A stretch of DNA of 64,000 bases from Dryomyza anilis (Eukaryota; Arthropoda; Insecta; Diptera; Dryomyzidae). Numbering within the stretch: position 1 is the stretch's first letter; each line of letters starts with the position of its first letter. The stretch is taken from the NCBI GenBank assembly GCA_951804985.1, contig OX638132.1, forward strand, positions 26,432,440 through 26,496,439, written 5' to 3'. The position numbers and the translations under genes are program-made. Under the pieces are notes generated by a model. That model was not told the DNA's origin. It searched no databases and saw nothing but the letters and a program-made list of their open reading frames with translations. This document shows, in pieces, positions 33,801 to 45,694 of this stretch.

Positions 33801-34429
33801 GATAGTGGGTATAAAAGTCAAGTAACATGAAATCTAAATTCGTGAGATGAATTTGTGATGCGAAATTTTTCGTTTATTTGTTTATTTCGAAATACGGAAA
33901 GTGCGTATTTAAATACTAGAATTATTCAAAAATCAATAATTTTCACGACCTAAAATAACACATCCCGTTTTGAGGTCGCTGGAGGATTGAAAAGAAAATT
34001 ACGTAGTTTTGTTTTAAATATTAAAAATCCATAAGAATTTCATGACTTAAACTACAGTTACCATTATTTCTTATAATTGAAAATGTAACAATTAAATAAA
34101 AAATACAACATATTGCAAAAATTCAGATTTTATAATTTTCACCATAATTTTTTTCACAGTTTTAGTAAAATAAATCAATTCATAAAATTTAATTTAGTTA
34201 AAATTGTAAAATTGAAGCGTATATTTTTTCGGTGCTTTTGCAGCCTGACAATAGCCATTTTTAACCAATTAAAATGCTATTTACTACATTTCCAATGTAG
34301 TGCCGCACATTTCAAAGCGTTTATTATACTTTTTTTTATATAATATCATTGTTTGGCATATTAATCGAATACTAAAAAAAAAAATGCTATATGACAAACA
34401 AAAAAAAGACAAAAAAAAAACCGAGACCG
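33801..34429. other. AT-rich sequence, nothing assigned
   Basis: No supportable feature; short ORFs are AT-driven. Confidence 0.3.
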
Positions 34430-34920
34430 AAATGCAATTAATTGCTGAATGCATGCGATGCATGAGTTCGCGGTACACCATGCTTCACCATTACAGGCTA
34501 CAATAACTCAGTGGCGAATGATAAAAAAAAATCACTTAAGCCACAAAAACATGCACATTTACAAAAATGTGGCAACACTCGCCCACAAACGGAATTGGAC
34601 GAGGCATGGCAGCACGGTAGGCACTGTGTTAGATTAAAATTCCATGGAGAATCATGGCCAAGAGCCTTGGTGGATTTTATTACTGTTGTTGGTTTTTTCT
34701 TGTTGTTGCTGTTGTTGTTGTTGTTTTGGCCATTGCTAGGTTACGGTGCTGCCAACGACCTGCATTTGCCGCACAGTGTATGCAACACATTTGGCAACAC
34801 TTACAATGGCTGCAGCGTAGCGACAAAACATTTCTCGCTGTGCGGAGGCCAACAGTTCGAAAATCCTTTTATTTGATTTGTTTTTGTAATGTTGTTGCAT
34901 TTTTGCAACTAAGCACGGCA
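34430..34920. other. Unique-looking island with a (TTG)n tract
   Basis: Balanced composition, with GCATGCGATGCATGAG, ACAAAAATGTGGCAACACTC and GCCGCACAGTGTATGC. A TTG/TTGTTG tract lies at 34684-34726. Overlapping open frames of 68-121 codons are driven by the TTG tract and lack an ATG where the longest begins. It resembles fly non-coding regulatory DNA and appears to continue after the element at 34921-39635. Confidence 0.4.
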
Positions 34921-35301
34921 CTATGAAATAAACCCCAAATGAAATAATGCCCAAATGAACTAATACCCAAAAATAAAATTAATTAATCCCCAAAACATTT
35001 TTTATACGATTTTGGGTGTTTTTTAAACTGAAATAACACTTAAAATCAGCATTCAAAAACAGGAAATCTTCAGTACATATAAATTGAAAGGGAAATGCCA
35101 GCACCTTTCCATAAATATACGGCCCAAGTAACCACTTTGTGGCAACATAAGTGATAGCCACTCAGTTGTTTGTTCTAAATCATGCGAAATATACTTATTT
35201 GCCACCCAATTGCCAGTCAAAAAGCCCCAGGGCGAGGCTTAGTTGCCACAAATTTTGATCCATTAAAATTTCGGTTCACCTATTTGGAACTTGTACTGTA
35301 A

Positions 35302-36024
35302 TTATACCCTACACTAAGAGTGAAGGGGTATATTCAGTTTGGTACGCCGTATGTAACACCCAGAAGGAAGCATCTCAGTTATAAAAATATATATATATAT
35401 ATAATATTGATCAGCATGACCTCCTGATTCGATTTAGCGATGTCCGTCTGTCTGTCTGTCCGTCTGTCTGTCCGTTTGTATGTCCGTCTGGCTGTCCGTC
35501 TGTTGAAATCCCTACTACATAAACAATTGAAGAGTTAGAAAAATGAAACTTATAATTTATATTACTTATATACCTACGCTGTATGGCGAGATTTGTCCAT
35601 TGTGACCTGTGATCTGACCATTTATATTCAAAAATACCTCAAATTAAAATTACATCTTCAGATAAATTTTACTGTATACGTGCTTAGGTAAACTCTTTTG
35701 GTCAAATATATATTGAAATCATGCTCAAATACATGAAAATACTGTTTTCCTGCGAAACGAGTTGTGGTTCCCAAAAAAATAAAAAATCGAAATTCGGTAC
35801 ACCTACACATTTGTAATATGGGTATCAAATGAATGGAAATTCTTCAGCGATTGAAAATTTGTAATTATTTTCAGGATTCGTATACCCTGGTGACCTATAT
35901 ACCACTTTGAATGGTAACCACACATATGTGTAGGGTATTTATAGACTATAATTTTGATAATATTAACTATCGTAAAAACACCAAATTTAAAATTTCCCAT
36001 GTGATCTAACCTTCCCAACTGGTT
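35302..36024 (+). mobile_element. mini-me/DINE-1-like element, complete reference copy
   Basis: TTATACCCTACACTAAGAG start; (TA)n tract at 35388-35404; core GATCAGCATGACCTCCTGAT (35410-35429), TCGATTTAGCGATGTCCG; GTCY tract (35444-35505). Then GGTCAAATATATATTGAAA, AAATTCGGTACACCTAC, ATGGGTATCAAATGAATGG, CACACATATGTGTAGGGTA, a shortened hairpin (TTTATAGACTATA) and the end CTAACCTTCCCAACTGG. The (TA)n-core-(GTCY)n order is the definition of mini-me. Non-coding. Confidence 0.92.
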
Positions 36025-36347
36025 TTAACTTCAACTTTAAATTGTGTGTAGATTAAAAATAATATAGATCCTACGCAGTGAATGTTTGTCCTGTAATAAA
36101 AAATTAAAAATAATAATAGAAGTTTTACGAACAGAGTTTCCGCAAACTACAACTCTTATTTAACAAACTTTTCAAGTTTTCGGGTAAAAGCTCATATTCT
36201 ACCCCCTCTAATTTTTACGCGCACAAAAAAAAAATGCAATTTGTGAACATTTATTAAAATTTTGATTTTTTTTATTTTTTAAATGATGCTTTTGCGGATG
36301 TATATTTTTCCAACACAACTTTCCATAAACATTTGTAGTGGATATTA

Positions 36348-36562
36348 AAGAGTTTTTCAATAAGAGCGCTACACAAGTTTTTTCAAGGGTTTTTCAACAG
36401 TGACGCTACAAAAGTAGAGCGACAGGGACAGCAAACGATGCCATATTTCTTGCCGCTCTTTTGATATTTCTCTTCAGTAAGGTTTGCCATTTCATGATGG
36501 AAAGATATACGAGCCAACAACGAGTCGAAATTATTAAAATTTTCTACCGAAATTCGAATTCT
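36348..36562 (+). mobile_element. Left arm of the mariner-type MITE
   Basis: Begins TA-AAGAGTTTTTCAATAAG and repeats the left half of 8796-9129, including the start codon and the frame MERYTSQQRVEIIKIFYRNS. It ends at AATTCGAATTCT, exactly where the other copy turns into its inverted arm. It is followed by two imperfect copies of a CTACATAAATATTATTAGTTT unit (36560-36630). Confidence 0.8.
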
Positions 36563-38019
36563 ACATAAATATTATTAGTTTGCATAAATATTATCTACAT
36601 ACATAAATCTACATAAATATTATTAGTTTGCAACACTGGTGTCTGAGGTAACTTAAAAGGTACACATATGCCACAATAGTTTGTGGCAATTGTCGAGCCG
36701 TGGTTGCTTGTCTGATTTAAAATAAGGTAATGATCAGAGATTCATATAAGTGCCTGAATTAAAACGTGACGCTATTCGAAATTGCTATCCGGTTTCGGTG
36801 AATTAAGCGATAAAATTGTCAATTTCTGTGACGGCACAATTTTTTAAATGTCAACCAAATTATTCGACAAAAAATGAAAATTACGTCCTTTTGACGTCAA
36901 ATCGACAATATGAGTGGACAAAATTACAGAAATCACATACTGATTGCCTGATCAGGCTTCCTGATCTTATCCTAACCTCATGTCATCTTCCGAAACTGAT
37001 TTTTCCTATATTGAATCCTATATTTCCTATATTAAAACGAAAATTGCTTTGTTAATCAAATTGTCTCAATAACTTTTGCAATGACAAAAGTTCAACGTGT
37101 TGGGTCTAATGAGATATTTCAAATTTTTAGAAATATTGATAATTTGAATTTCTTCGCATTTATTCTTAACAATTATTTTAATATTTTTTAAGAAAATCTC
37201 TATTATAATTTTAAACGATTTCCAGTCAGATTTTTTCATATGTTTCACAGCAGATTCCATTAAGTAGGTTTTAGATCACGGTTCTTTGTCATTCTTTAAT
37301 CAGGTTGCCTTACGTAGATTTGAAATTAGGATTACCATAGTCAATCCTGATCAGGATAATTTTAGGTGACATTTGGTAGCGATGCCTTGTTTTATTCTGA
37401 TCAGGGATGGATGCGAAATAAGGCCTTTGGTACTCTCATTGGTACTCAACAAGATTTTGTTCTTTGACATATCAAATATACTTGACACGCTGTTTTGACT
37501 CTTCTACATTTATTTGTTTGGGGAACGAACAGTGCAACATTTTAAACTAACATTTTTGCAAACGTCCAATAAAATACAATATTTAAATATTATATCGTGT
37601 TATGAGAAAAAAGACAAATAATGATATAGACATAGGAAATGTATGAAAAAAAAACGAAAAATTAAATACTTTTGAAAAAAAGAATGTGTCACCGATACGA
37701 CAATTTTTATTACCAAAGTGGCTTAACAAAATTTAATTTTTACCGAACAAAATTTAATATTTCCCAAACAGAATTTAGTTTTTCCCGAATAAAATTTAAT
37801 TTTTTTGGGCGGTCAGCATATATTTTCCCATGAGGCTGTCTAAAAAAGATACACATGTTTCTATATTTTAAAAAATTATAACAGAAGAATTTAGAAAAAA
37901 GGAACTCGCAACAGGAGATCAGTATTTGGTTCAAAGTAACAGCAGTCCACTGTTATAACAGGAGAAACGGCAATACTGCTTAAAATCGTTGTTTCATTTT
38001 ATTTTTTTGTGTTGTTGTT
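36563..38019. other. AT-rich sequence inside the large TIR element
   Basis: Three CCGAACAAAATTTAAT-type units at about 37740-37805. CCTGATCAGG words occur at 36945-37410. No coding region recognised. Confidence 0.3.
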
Positions 38020-38109
38020 TTATATTTTCCGTTTGGGTGTTATTATATAATATAACCCCCAACGAAAAAATTTGTTGGGCATTACTATTTTTTTATTTTT
38101 ATTTTGGGT

Positions 38110-38385
38110 GTTATTTAATAGACATCTTCACAAATGCATTTGAAACCCACTTCAAGACATTCATTTTGTTTCAAAACATTTACTATCGCCGACTATATTC
38201 TTAAAAATCCAATAAATGTGTTACTTACTACAATAAAGCCAAGTACTGTCAAACAAAACACAATCAAGACGTAGTTGTAGTGAAGAGGTCTAAAATGGCG
38301 TGCAATAATTATTTAAATACTGAAATGAACTGCTTATGACACCGATTATTTAATACATTTTACATTTTTTATAATTCTTACTCTA
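38110..38385 (-). repeat. Inverted copy of the 33428-33800 repeat
   Basis: Carries GACATCTTCACAAATGCA, ACTTCAAGACATTCATTTTG, TACTGTCAAACAAAACACAA, CAAGACGTAGTTGTAGTGAA and ACATTTTTTATAATTCTTACTC, the reverse complement order of 33428-33645. A further partial relative lies near 38700-38905. Confidence 0.6.
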
Positions 38386-38889
38386 AGGAAATTTCATTAA
38401 TATTGAAATATAGAAAAAAGAGGTGTAAGAATATTATATAATATTTTATATTATGCCTTTATATATCGAACAACTTTTTTCAATATTTTTTTTTCAAATC
38501 ATATTTTTTTTTAAATCATAGTTTTTTTTTGTGAAATATAAACACATTGTTGTATTTGTTATAAACACATAAATAACGACAACAACATTATTAACGTCGA
38601 ACGCTAACCGGCTTCTCACACATTTCTCGTTGCGCTCACTCGCTGCACTCACTGTATTCGTTGCATGTTCAGCGACAGTAGTGTCAGATGGTTTTGTTTT
38701 TCACAACATTGAATATTTTGAAAATAAAAATGTGTTGACAGTACTTGACACCAATTAAACAAATACTGCAGTAAAGTGAAGAGGCTGGAGGAGACTTCAC
38801 TATAATGCAGTAGACTGCCATTGCAAAATGCGGTCAAAACTGTAGAGTGCAGTAGTGCATATTTTGTAGAGAAAACTTCATATACATTT

Positions 38890-39620
38890 GTGCAGATGTC
38901 TATTATTTAATCCGTTTTTGGGATTACTTCATTTTCATAATTTGTGGATTATTTTGTTTTATTTGGGGGTAATTTTATTTACATTAAATTCAAATTTTGA
39001 CACGATGAAATACCTTCCAATTAAAAATAAAACAAACTAAAAATAAAATAATAAATGATTTTGGGTGTTATTTCATATGAAATATATCCCAAAATCTTTG
39101 GGGATTGCTTAATTTTATCATTGGTTTTTTTTATATTAAAAAAAGCTCCAACGAAAATTTTGTTGGTGATTTTTTCATTTCAATTTTATTTTAGCATTCG
39201 TTTTGGGTGTTATTTCATTTCATAATTTGGGAGTTATTTATTTTCACAATAAACTCAATTTTTGTTTTCGATTCGGTCTGATAAAAAAGATCCAACTCAT
39301 AAAAGAAAATATTTCAACTTGCATTTTGGGAGTCATTTAATTTGTTCTGGGAGGTTATTTAATTTCTTTTGTGGATTATTTTATTGAGAAAGTTTTGGGA
39401 GATTTATTTGGGATTCCTTTCATTAATTTCGGGTGTTGTTTAATTGGGGGTGATTTCATTTTTTCTTTGGGAATTATGTTTCATATGAAATAATAACCAA
39501 CAGTTTTGGGGCTTATTACAATTTGTTTTTATGCGTTATTTTATTTTTGTGAAATATTTCATATATTTTGGATTTAATTCATTAATTTTTCTGGGAATAT
39601 TTTATTGGGGGTCTATTTCG
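38890..39620 (+). repeat. GGGTGTTATTTCATTT-type degenerate array
   Basis: About 15 irregular units combining TTTGGG(A/T/G) with TTATTTCAT/TTATTTAAT, e.g. TTTTGGGTGTTATTTCATAT (39059), CGTTTTGGGTGTTATTTCAT (39200), TTCGGGTGTTGTTTAATT (39428). Forms the right arm of the large TIR element; a short inverted set is at 34925-35020 and more units at 38030-38120. Confidence 0.75.
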
Positions 39621-39635
39621 TAGCGCCCTAAGCCC

Positions 39636-40400
39636 GCATAGCGTCAGTTTGTGTGAGTGTCAGCTGATGCAGATTTTTGCATGGCGTTGCCATATTTGCG
39701 CAGAATTTATTCGCAAATTCAAAATTGATGTTAACATTTGTACGACACACACGACACTCATGCTATGCGCAAGTGTCCTGGCTGGCTGGCTTATTTATAA
39801 TTCTTTGTGTGCGTGCGTGCGTGTGCATGTTTGTGTGCGTCGTCCTTACGTGCCATCGAGGAATTCTTTTGTTGAGTGTCACCCAAAACGCACTGCAGTG
39901 TTTTGCATGTTTGTATTAGTGTCATGCACGCATCGCACGTCGACTGTGTGTAGCGAGTGCCAAAGGAATCTAGTTTTATGCTGCCAAAAAGAAAAAAGAA
40001 AATAACGAATGCAGTTTGTAGACAGTTTGTGAATTCGTGCATGTTTTGGGAGTGAGCATGTGCGCGTGCGTGCCGACGCCAGTGTGCGTCAATGCAGTCG
40101 AACGCAAATATTTTCGAACTGCGAACGTCAAACATCCCCGTCCAGTCCACTTGAAGCCATGGCATTGGATGTTATTAGCCCGTTTTTGTATTACCTTCAT
40201 TTCAGTTGTTGCCAAATGGCACTTCCTATGCTCAACACGTTGTTGTTGCCACGACTAACGAGCCGTGGCAATCGACAATGTTGGAAAAAAGACACACATT
40301 TTATATTATGTCTCAACTAAAAGTTGAAATCCAAACGAATAACGATTTCGGTATCGATTTTCTCCCTCATTTTTTGTACATATTTTCAATATTTTGAACA
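39636..40400. other. Unique-looking island, possible continuation of 34430-34920
   Basis: GC-richer than its surroundings, with GCGTGCGTGTGCATGTTTGT and GTGAGCATGTGCGCGTGCGT stretches. Several overlapping frames of 70-124 codons exist on both strands because stops are rare here. None has a convincing start plus recognisable protein, so no gene is called. Candidate regulatory or transcribed non-coding DNA. Confidence 0.4.
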
Positions 40401-40809
40401 AAAATTCGAACTTTGTTATTTACACCAGAGAGAATAGGTGCTTTCTCTGCCATTTATGGCAATTAAATTTAAACATTGTTATGAGGAAATTGAAATGAAA
40501 ATGTTGACACCAAAGACTTTTTAAATAGACAAATTGAGAAGTTTTCTACAGTTTTGTAAACTGTTTTTTACTCTTAAGTTAACTTAAATCTGTAAAATAC
40601 CACTTCCAAATTACCAATGTTTTTGGCAGAGACGCACGGTGAACAAAGGAACATTTTTGAACAAAATTATATAACTTCAAAACCAATGGGCTGACTATGT
40701 TGATTTTTTGAAATAAGGAAATATAAAGAAACAGCTGTGCGTTACAAGATATATTCTATTCTTTCCCAATAAATGTGTAAAAAAATTCTAATTTGAAGTT
40801 TTTTTTTTG
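40401..40809. other. AT-rich sequence, nothing assigned
   Basis: No feature recognised. Confidence 0.3.
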
Positions 40810-41885
40810 GGAATTTTCGACATGTTATTTCCAAAATCCGGAAACAATACCGGAATGATTTATTTTTTAATTTTATTTTTATTTTGACCTTATTGATAGT
40901 AATCAGAAATAACTTAGTGCGAATGAAGGATATTGTATGCAGTTCTTGGATTAAAGTTACTAAAAAATTCACGTATATTTGAAATTAGAATAAAAATGGT
41001 AGTTGTTTCCCCAAATCCGGATCCGATATCGGGATGATTTATTTTTAATTTTTGACCACATTGATAAGGATCAGAAATAAGTTTGTGCTAATGATGGCTA
41101 TTGCTCACAGTCCTTCAAATAAATTTACAAAAAAATCACAAATATCGTCGTTGTAGAACTAAAAGTCAACAACTACATTTTTATGAAAATCTTAAATTTC
41201 ATCTTTGTTGGTAATTATTACAATAAGTAATTTATATATTTTTAAAATTCAAATACCAATTGATAGATTCACATTTTCTTATCATTTGGTAAAAATATTG
41301 AGCTTATCGATCAACATTTGAAAGATATATACAAATTTTTGTAAATGAACAATTGTCATTTTGAAAATGTAGTTGTTGACTTTTAGTTCTACAACGACGA
41401 TATGTTAAATTTGAGTAAACATTGGAGTTTTTCACAAGTTATTTCTCAAAATCCGAAAGCTATATCAGGATGCTTTTTTTTTGTTTTTGATCACATTAAT
41501 AGTGATCAAAAATAATTTAGCTAAGTTTAATTGTTATTAAAATATAGCGAATATGCGCAGCAGTCAAGACTATTTTTGTGTTATGTAAAATGTTCTTCCT
41601 GATTCCGAAGATACGGTTTAAACATTTTTAAACATTTTTTTTTGGATAGGTTTACAAAATATCGACCAATATCTTTTGAACCGAGCTTACAAAAAGGTGG
41701 TTACATATTTTTATATATATCTCGCGTTATAAATAACTCGTATGTTGCAGTGTCATATCGAATGAAAGGTAATTGAATATTCAATAAACATTGTTCAGAT
41801 CATTTTTAAATTGGTTTACTAGTTTAAGAGAACTGGACAGGAGAACTTGAAAAAAGTATTTTTTACCTTTATCTTAAATACCTCA
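40810..41885 (-). mobile_element. Long DINE-like element with three ~180-bp tandem units
   Basis: Minus strand: CTCTTAAACTAGTAAACC, AGCTCGGTTCAAAAGATATTGG, GTCTTGACTGCTGCGC. Three units of about 175-180 bp follow, each with (C)CAAAATCCGRA, a GATGATTTATTTTT-type stretch, ATCAGAAATAA and a TTGTG/TTAGC segment (plus-strand starts about 40831, 41010, 41443). A TA-flanked MITE (41145-41400) sits between units two and three; removing it restores the ~175-bp period. The core/GTCY end is missing on the right, where 41886 begins. Confidence 0.65.
41145..41400. mobile_element. MITE, TCGTCGTTGTAGAAC family
   Basis: Ends TCGTCGTTGTAGAACTAAAA and TTTTAGTTCTACAACGACGA are perfect inverted repeats, extended by GTCAACAACTACATTTT; flanked by TA (41143-41144, 41401-41402). 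Longer and better preserved than the copy at 15352. Confidence 0.92.
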
Positions 41886-43262
41886 CACGGAGGGAAAAAA
41901 GTACAAAAATCCAGAAGGAATTACGAAGTATACGGAGTGATATACAGCTAAACCGAAAAATTCTTAATTTCAAGAAATGGATATTCTTAGTTGTCAAAAA
42001 CGTAACTAAGTAGAATTATTCTTGGATTCAGTTATTAATTTCTTGGGTATTAAAAAAGTAATTAAGTAGAATTATTCTTGGATTCAGCTATTAATTTCTT
42101 GGGTATCAAAAAAGTAACGAAGTAGAATAAGACTTGAATTCAGTTATTAATTTCTTCGGTATCAAAAATTTTGTTGTTGTTTTCATCCCAAAATTTAATC
42201 AACACGTGTTCGTATAGTTGTTGTTTTTCGATCTTTCTTTGCCGCTATTATGTTTTGTTTTACTTTGTTCGATATGTTGAAAGTAACTAAAATCTATTAT
42301 TTCGAAGCTAACATAAAATAAGAAAAATATAGTCGAGTTAATTTATTGCTTATTTAGAACTTTATTACCTATATGCATTTTTGTATAGTAAATGACTTCT
42401 TTGAATACTTAATGTAATTGAATTGTTTATTTTATTTTATTTTTATTATTATTTAATTTAAACTCTGTATATTATTCTGATACCGTTTACTTACCTTTTA
42501 CACTTTCTCCTCTTCTGTTGCCTCTTGTGTTGCTAATGTAAACCCACCGCACGTTACCCATAAGCATTGTATAGTGTATTTAGATAACAATGGAATGAAA
42601 TCAACTTGGAATTTATGCAAAATTGAACCCAAATTTATGTTTACGAACTGAAACCATACCAATATTCGTAGAAAAAATCATTTTTTCTATTTATATCTTT
42701 AACATTCATACATACACAGACGCTTGCTTGTCTGGCTGTGTTTTGTTGTTCTATTCGTGAAAACACACACATGCAAACATTGTATATCATGCCGTTTTTT
42801 GATACCTAAGAAGAAAAAAATTTGCAATCCAGACAAATTATACTTAGTTACTTTTTGATACCTAAGAACTTAATGTCTGAATATCTAGAAAAATTTGGCT
42901 TAGTTACTTTCAACAGACAGACAAGCAGAATAACAAACAGATGGTGACCTCGCAAAACAAAGCATACAAACAGAGAAATATCGATGAAAAAAACAAGAGT
43001 ACATGAAGACGTGTTCTTTTTGCGATGAATACAGCAACAATTTTGCGTGTTCTTTTTGGTTTTTAATAATCAATAAATTAACTTCTGAAAATCCAGTTGA
43101 ATAAAGTTTGTTTACTGTTTTGACAACTAAGTAATTTGCTTTCTTGATATCCAGATGACAAATTCTTGAATTTTAGTAGTATTTTATTGATATTAGTCAA
43201 ATTCTACTATTTTTTTTCTAACCAAATTTTTCTCGAGTTTTAGAATTTTATTTCCCTCCATG
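41886..43262 (-). mobile_element. 1.4-kb TIR element, CACGGAGGGAAAAAA family
   Basis: Left end CACGGAGGGAAAAAAGTAC, right end TTTTATTTCCCTCCATG. Nearly collinear in reverse with 55544-56959. It contains three ~55-bp tandem units (TAGAATTATTCTTGGATTCAG, TTATTAATTTCTTGGG; about 41990-42165). On the minus strand it has AAGTGTAAAAGGTAAGTAAA, a perfect splice-donor-like site, kept in all copies. Only short frames; non-autonomous. Right flank TA, left flank CA. Confidence 0.82.
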
Positions 43263-43394
43263 TATAGAAGCATCAATTCATCTAAAATATATCCACAATT
43301 ATAATCAAATATTTCTTACTTTTTTATTTATTTTGTTTTGATGTTTTGTATGACATACGTTTAGAGTTGGCTTTTCCTTGGGAGAACAACACTA

Positions 43395-43785
43395 AACCAA
43401 GCCTTGGCCGTCTAAGCTTGACCCAGTCTTGGGCGAGACTTAAACCGAGACTTAAACCCAATATTGGCTATGTCTTGGGCAAACAAGATTAACCAAGTCT
43501 TGGCAGATCAAGATTGGGCCAGTCGTGGGTGAGATCTAATTAACCAGTCCTTTGTTTAGCAGTTCTGGCTGAGTCTTGGGCGAGAACTACTTTACCAGAC
43601 CTTTATTTGAAAGTTCAGGCTGAGTCTTGGGCAAATATATTTTAACCAAGCATTGGTTTGTCAGTTCTGGCGAGAACTACCTATTCAGACCTTGGTCTCC
43701 CAGTTCTGTCTGAGTCTTGGGCGAAGGTTTACTAACCAAGCCTTGGTCTGCCAGTGCTGGGTGAGTCTTCAGCCCGTCGTCAGGG
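43395..43785 (+). repeat. Minisatellite, about 50-bp unit (GAGTCTTGGGCGA...)
   Basis: Seven or so degenerate units built from CTGAGTCTTGGGCGA, a RTTTANCCAG segment, CCTTGGTYTG and CCAGTTCTGG. Starts of GAGTC are at 43571, 43622, 43712 and 43762, with one shortened unit near 43665. GC-richer than neighbours. A frame of 64 codons across it is an artefact. Confidence 0.88.
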
Positions 43786-43835
43786 CCTGGCATTTTTACA
43801 TGGGCTTTACCTCTAAGGTACAGTGTATATTAAGT

Positions 43836-44499
<664 letters not shown>

Positions 44500-44507
44500 T
44501 ATGTTTT

Positions 44508-44826
44508 TGATCTGCATCGCAACCCGAGTCAGTCTGTCTGCCTTTCCGTATGTCCGTCTGTCTCTCCGTCAGTCCGTCCGTCTCTCCGTCCGTCCGTCCG
44601 TCGGTCTGTCTTTCTATCTGTCTGTCTTGCTGTCAGTATACACGGAAAATTGAGAAATACTGCTCAGAATGCGATGAAATTTGGTTTCAATATGTTCTAG
44701 CCAAAAGCAAGATTAAATACTGTGCTAAATCGGTCAACGGACACGCCCATTTCCCATACAAGTCACTTTTATATAACACTTTCGGAACGAATAACTCGAA
44801 ATGTATTCAAGATATAGTTAGAAAAT
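44508..44826 (+). mobile_element. mini-me/DINE-1-like fragment, GGGCGTGTCC variant
   Basis: Starts inside the core (GATCTGCATCGCAACCCGAG), then a long GTCY tract (44531-44632) and CACGGAAAATTGAGAAATAC, GCGATGAAATTTGGTTTC, CGGTCAACGGACACGCCC. The region before the core (start and TA tract) is missing; the GATA/AT array and MITE half lie just upstream. Confidence 0.78.
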
Positions 44827-45035
44827 GAATTTATCATTAGATCAGAAATGCTTAATATATCATCCAAAACTAGTCTAAAAATTCAATCTTTTTCGAGTTT
44901 AAATTCAATTATCTTCAAAACCTATCGGCATAATAGCATTTATCGGTATATTGTTATTAGTCTTGACAATTAAAAGAAAAATTGCGTTTGTAGTTTTTTA
45001 TAAAACTGCACTAAGAACAAAATGACGTAATAAAT

Positions 45036-45692
45036 AAATACCAAGTTAATTTCATTCCATTGTTATCTAAATACACTATACAATGCTTATGGGTAACGTG
45101 CGGAGGGTTTATACATAACCAACAGAAGAGGCAACAGAAGAGGAGAAAGTGTAAAAGGTAAGTAAACGGTTTCAGATTAATGTACAGAGATTAAATTAAA
45201 TAATAATAATAATAAAAATAAAATAAACAATTCAATTACATTAAGTATTCAAAGAAGTCATTTACTATACAAAAATGCATATAAGGTAATAAAGTTCTAA
45301 TTAAACAATAAATTAACTCGACTATATTTTTTTTATGTTAGCTTTGAAATAATTGCTTTTAGTTACTTTCAACATATCGACAGACAGACACACGAACAAA
45401 CAGATGGGGCTGACAGACGGACAAATTAAAACAAAACATAATAGCGGCAAAGCAAGATCGAAAAAACAACAACTATACGAACACGTGTTCATTAAATTTT
45501 GGGACGAAAACAACAACATCATTTTTGATACCCAAGAAATTAATAACTGAATCCAAGAATAATTCTACTTAGTTACGTTTTTGACAACTAAGAAAATCCT
45601 TTTCTTGAAATTAAGAGTTTTTCGGTTTAGCTGTATATCACTCCGTATACTTCTTGATTCCTTCTGGATTTTAGAACTTTTTTCCCTCCGTG
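45036..45692 (+). mobile_element. Right half of the CACGGAGGGAAAAAA element
   Basis: Matches 56190-56959: TTATCTAAATACACTATACA, GTGCGGAGGGTTTATACATA, AAAGTGTAAAAGGTAAGTAA, then one (not three) of the 55-bp units and the end TTTTTTCCCTCCGTG followed by TA. The left half is absent. Confidence 0.82.
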
Positions 45693-45694
45693 TA

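Larger units (their letters stand above)
34921..39635. mobile_element. Large TIR element with repetitive ends, foldback-like
   Basis: The left end TATGAAATAAACCCCAAATG continues as GAAATAATGCCC, GAACTAATACCC, TTAATCCCC units. The right end is the inverse: repeated GGGTGTTATTTCAT, GGGATTACTTCAT, GGGGGTCTATTTCGTA units. The terminal pair TATGAAATAAACCCC / TACGAAATAGACCCC is inverted. Unlike a simple TIR, the ends are degenerate tandem arrays (about 100 bp left, 1.6 kb right), recalling foldback elements. No TSD was established (GGCAC/GCGCC). The interior holds a mini-me, a MITE and an inverted copy of the 33428 repeat. Confidence 0.5.

Noticed and set aside
34511..34876. 121-codon frame with a leucine run
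   Set aside because: Leucines come from the TTG tract, the start is TTG, and an equally long frame overlaps it.
34921..39635. Target duplication GGCAC/GCGCC for the large element
   Set aside because: Mismatched and not adjacent in a consistent way; could be chance.
39649..40005. 118-codon Cys-rich frame, and a 124-codon frame opposite
   Set aside because: The plus frame starts at TTG; both strands are open because stops are rare in this GT/CA-rich stretch. No recognisable domain.
44550..44828. 92-codon frame beginning with Ser-Val-Cys-Leu repeats
   Set aside because: Translation of the GTCT/GTCC tract of a mini-me element; similar frames at 54821-55087, 45322-45522 and 56491-56676 have the same origin.
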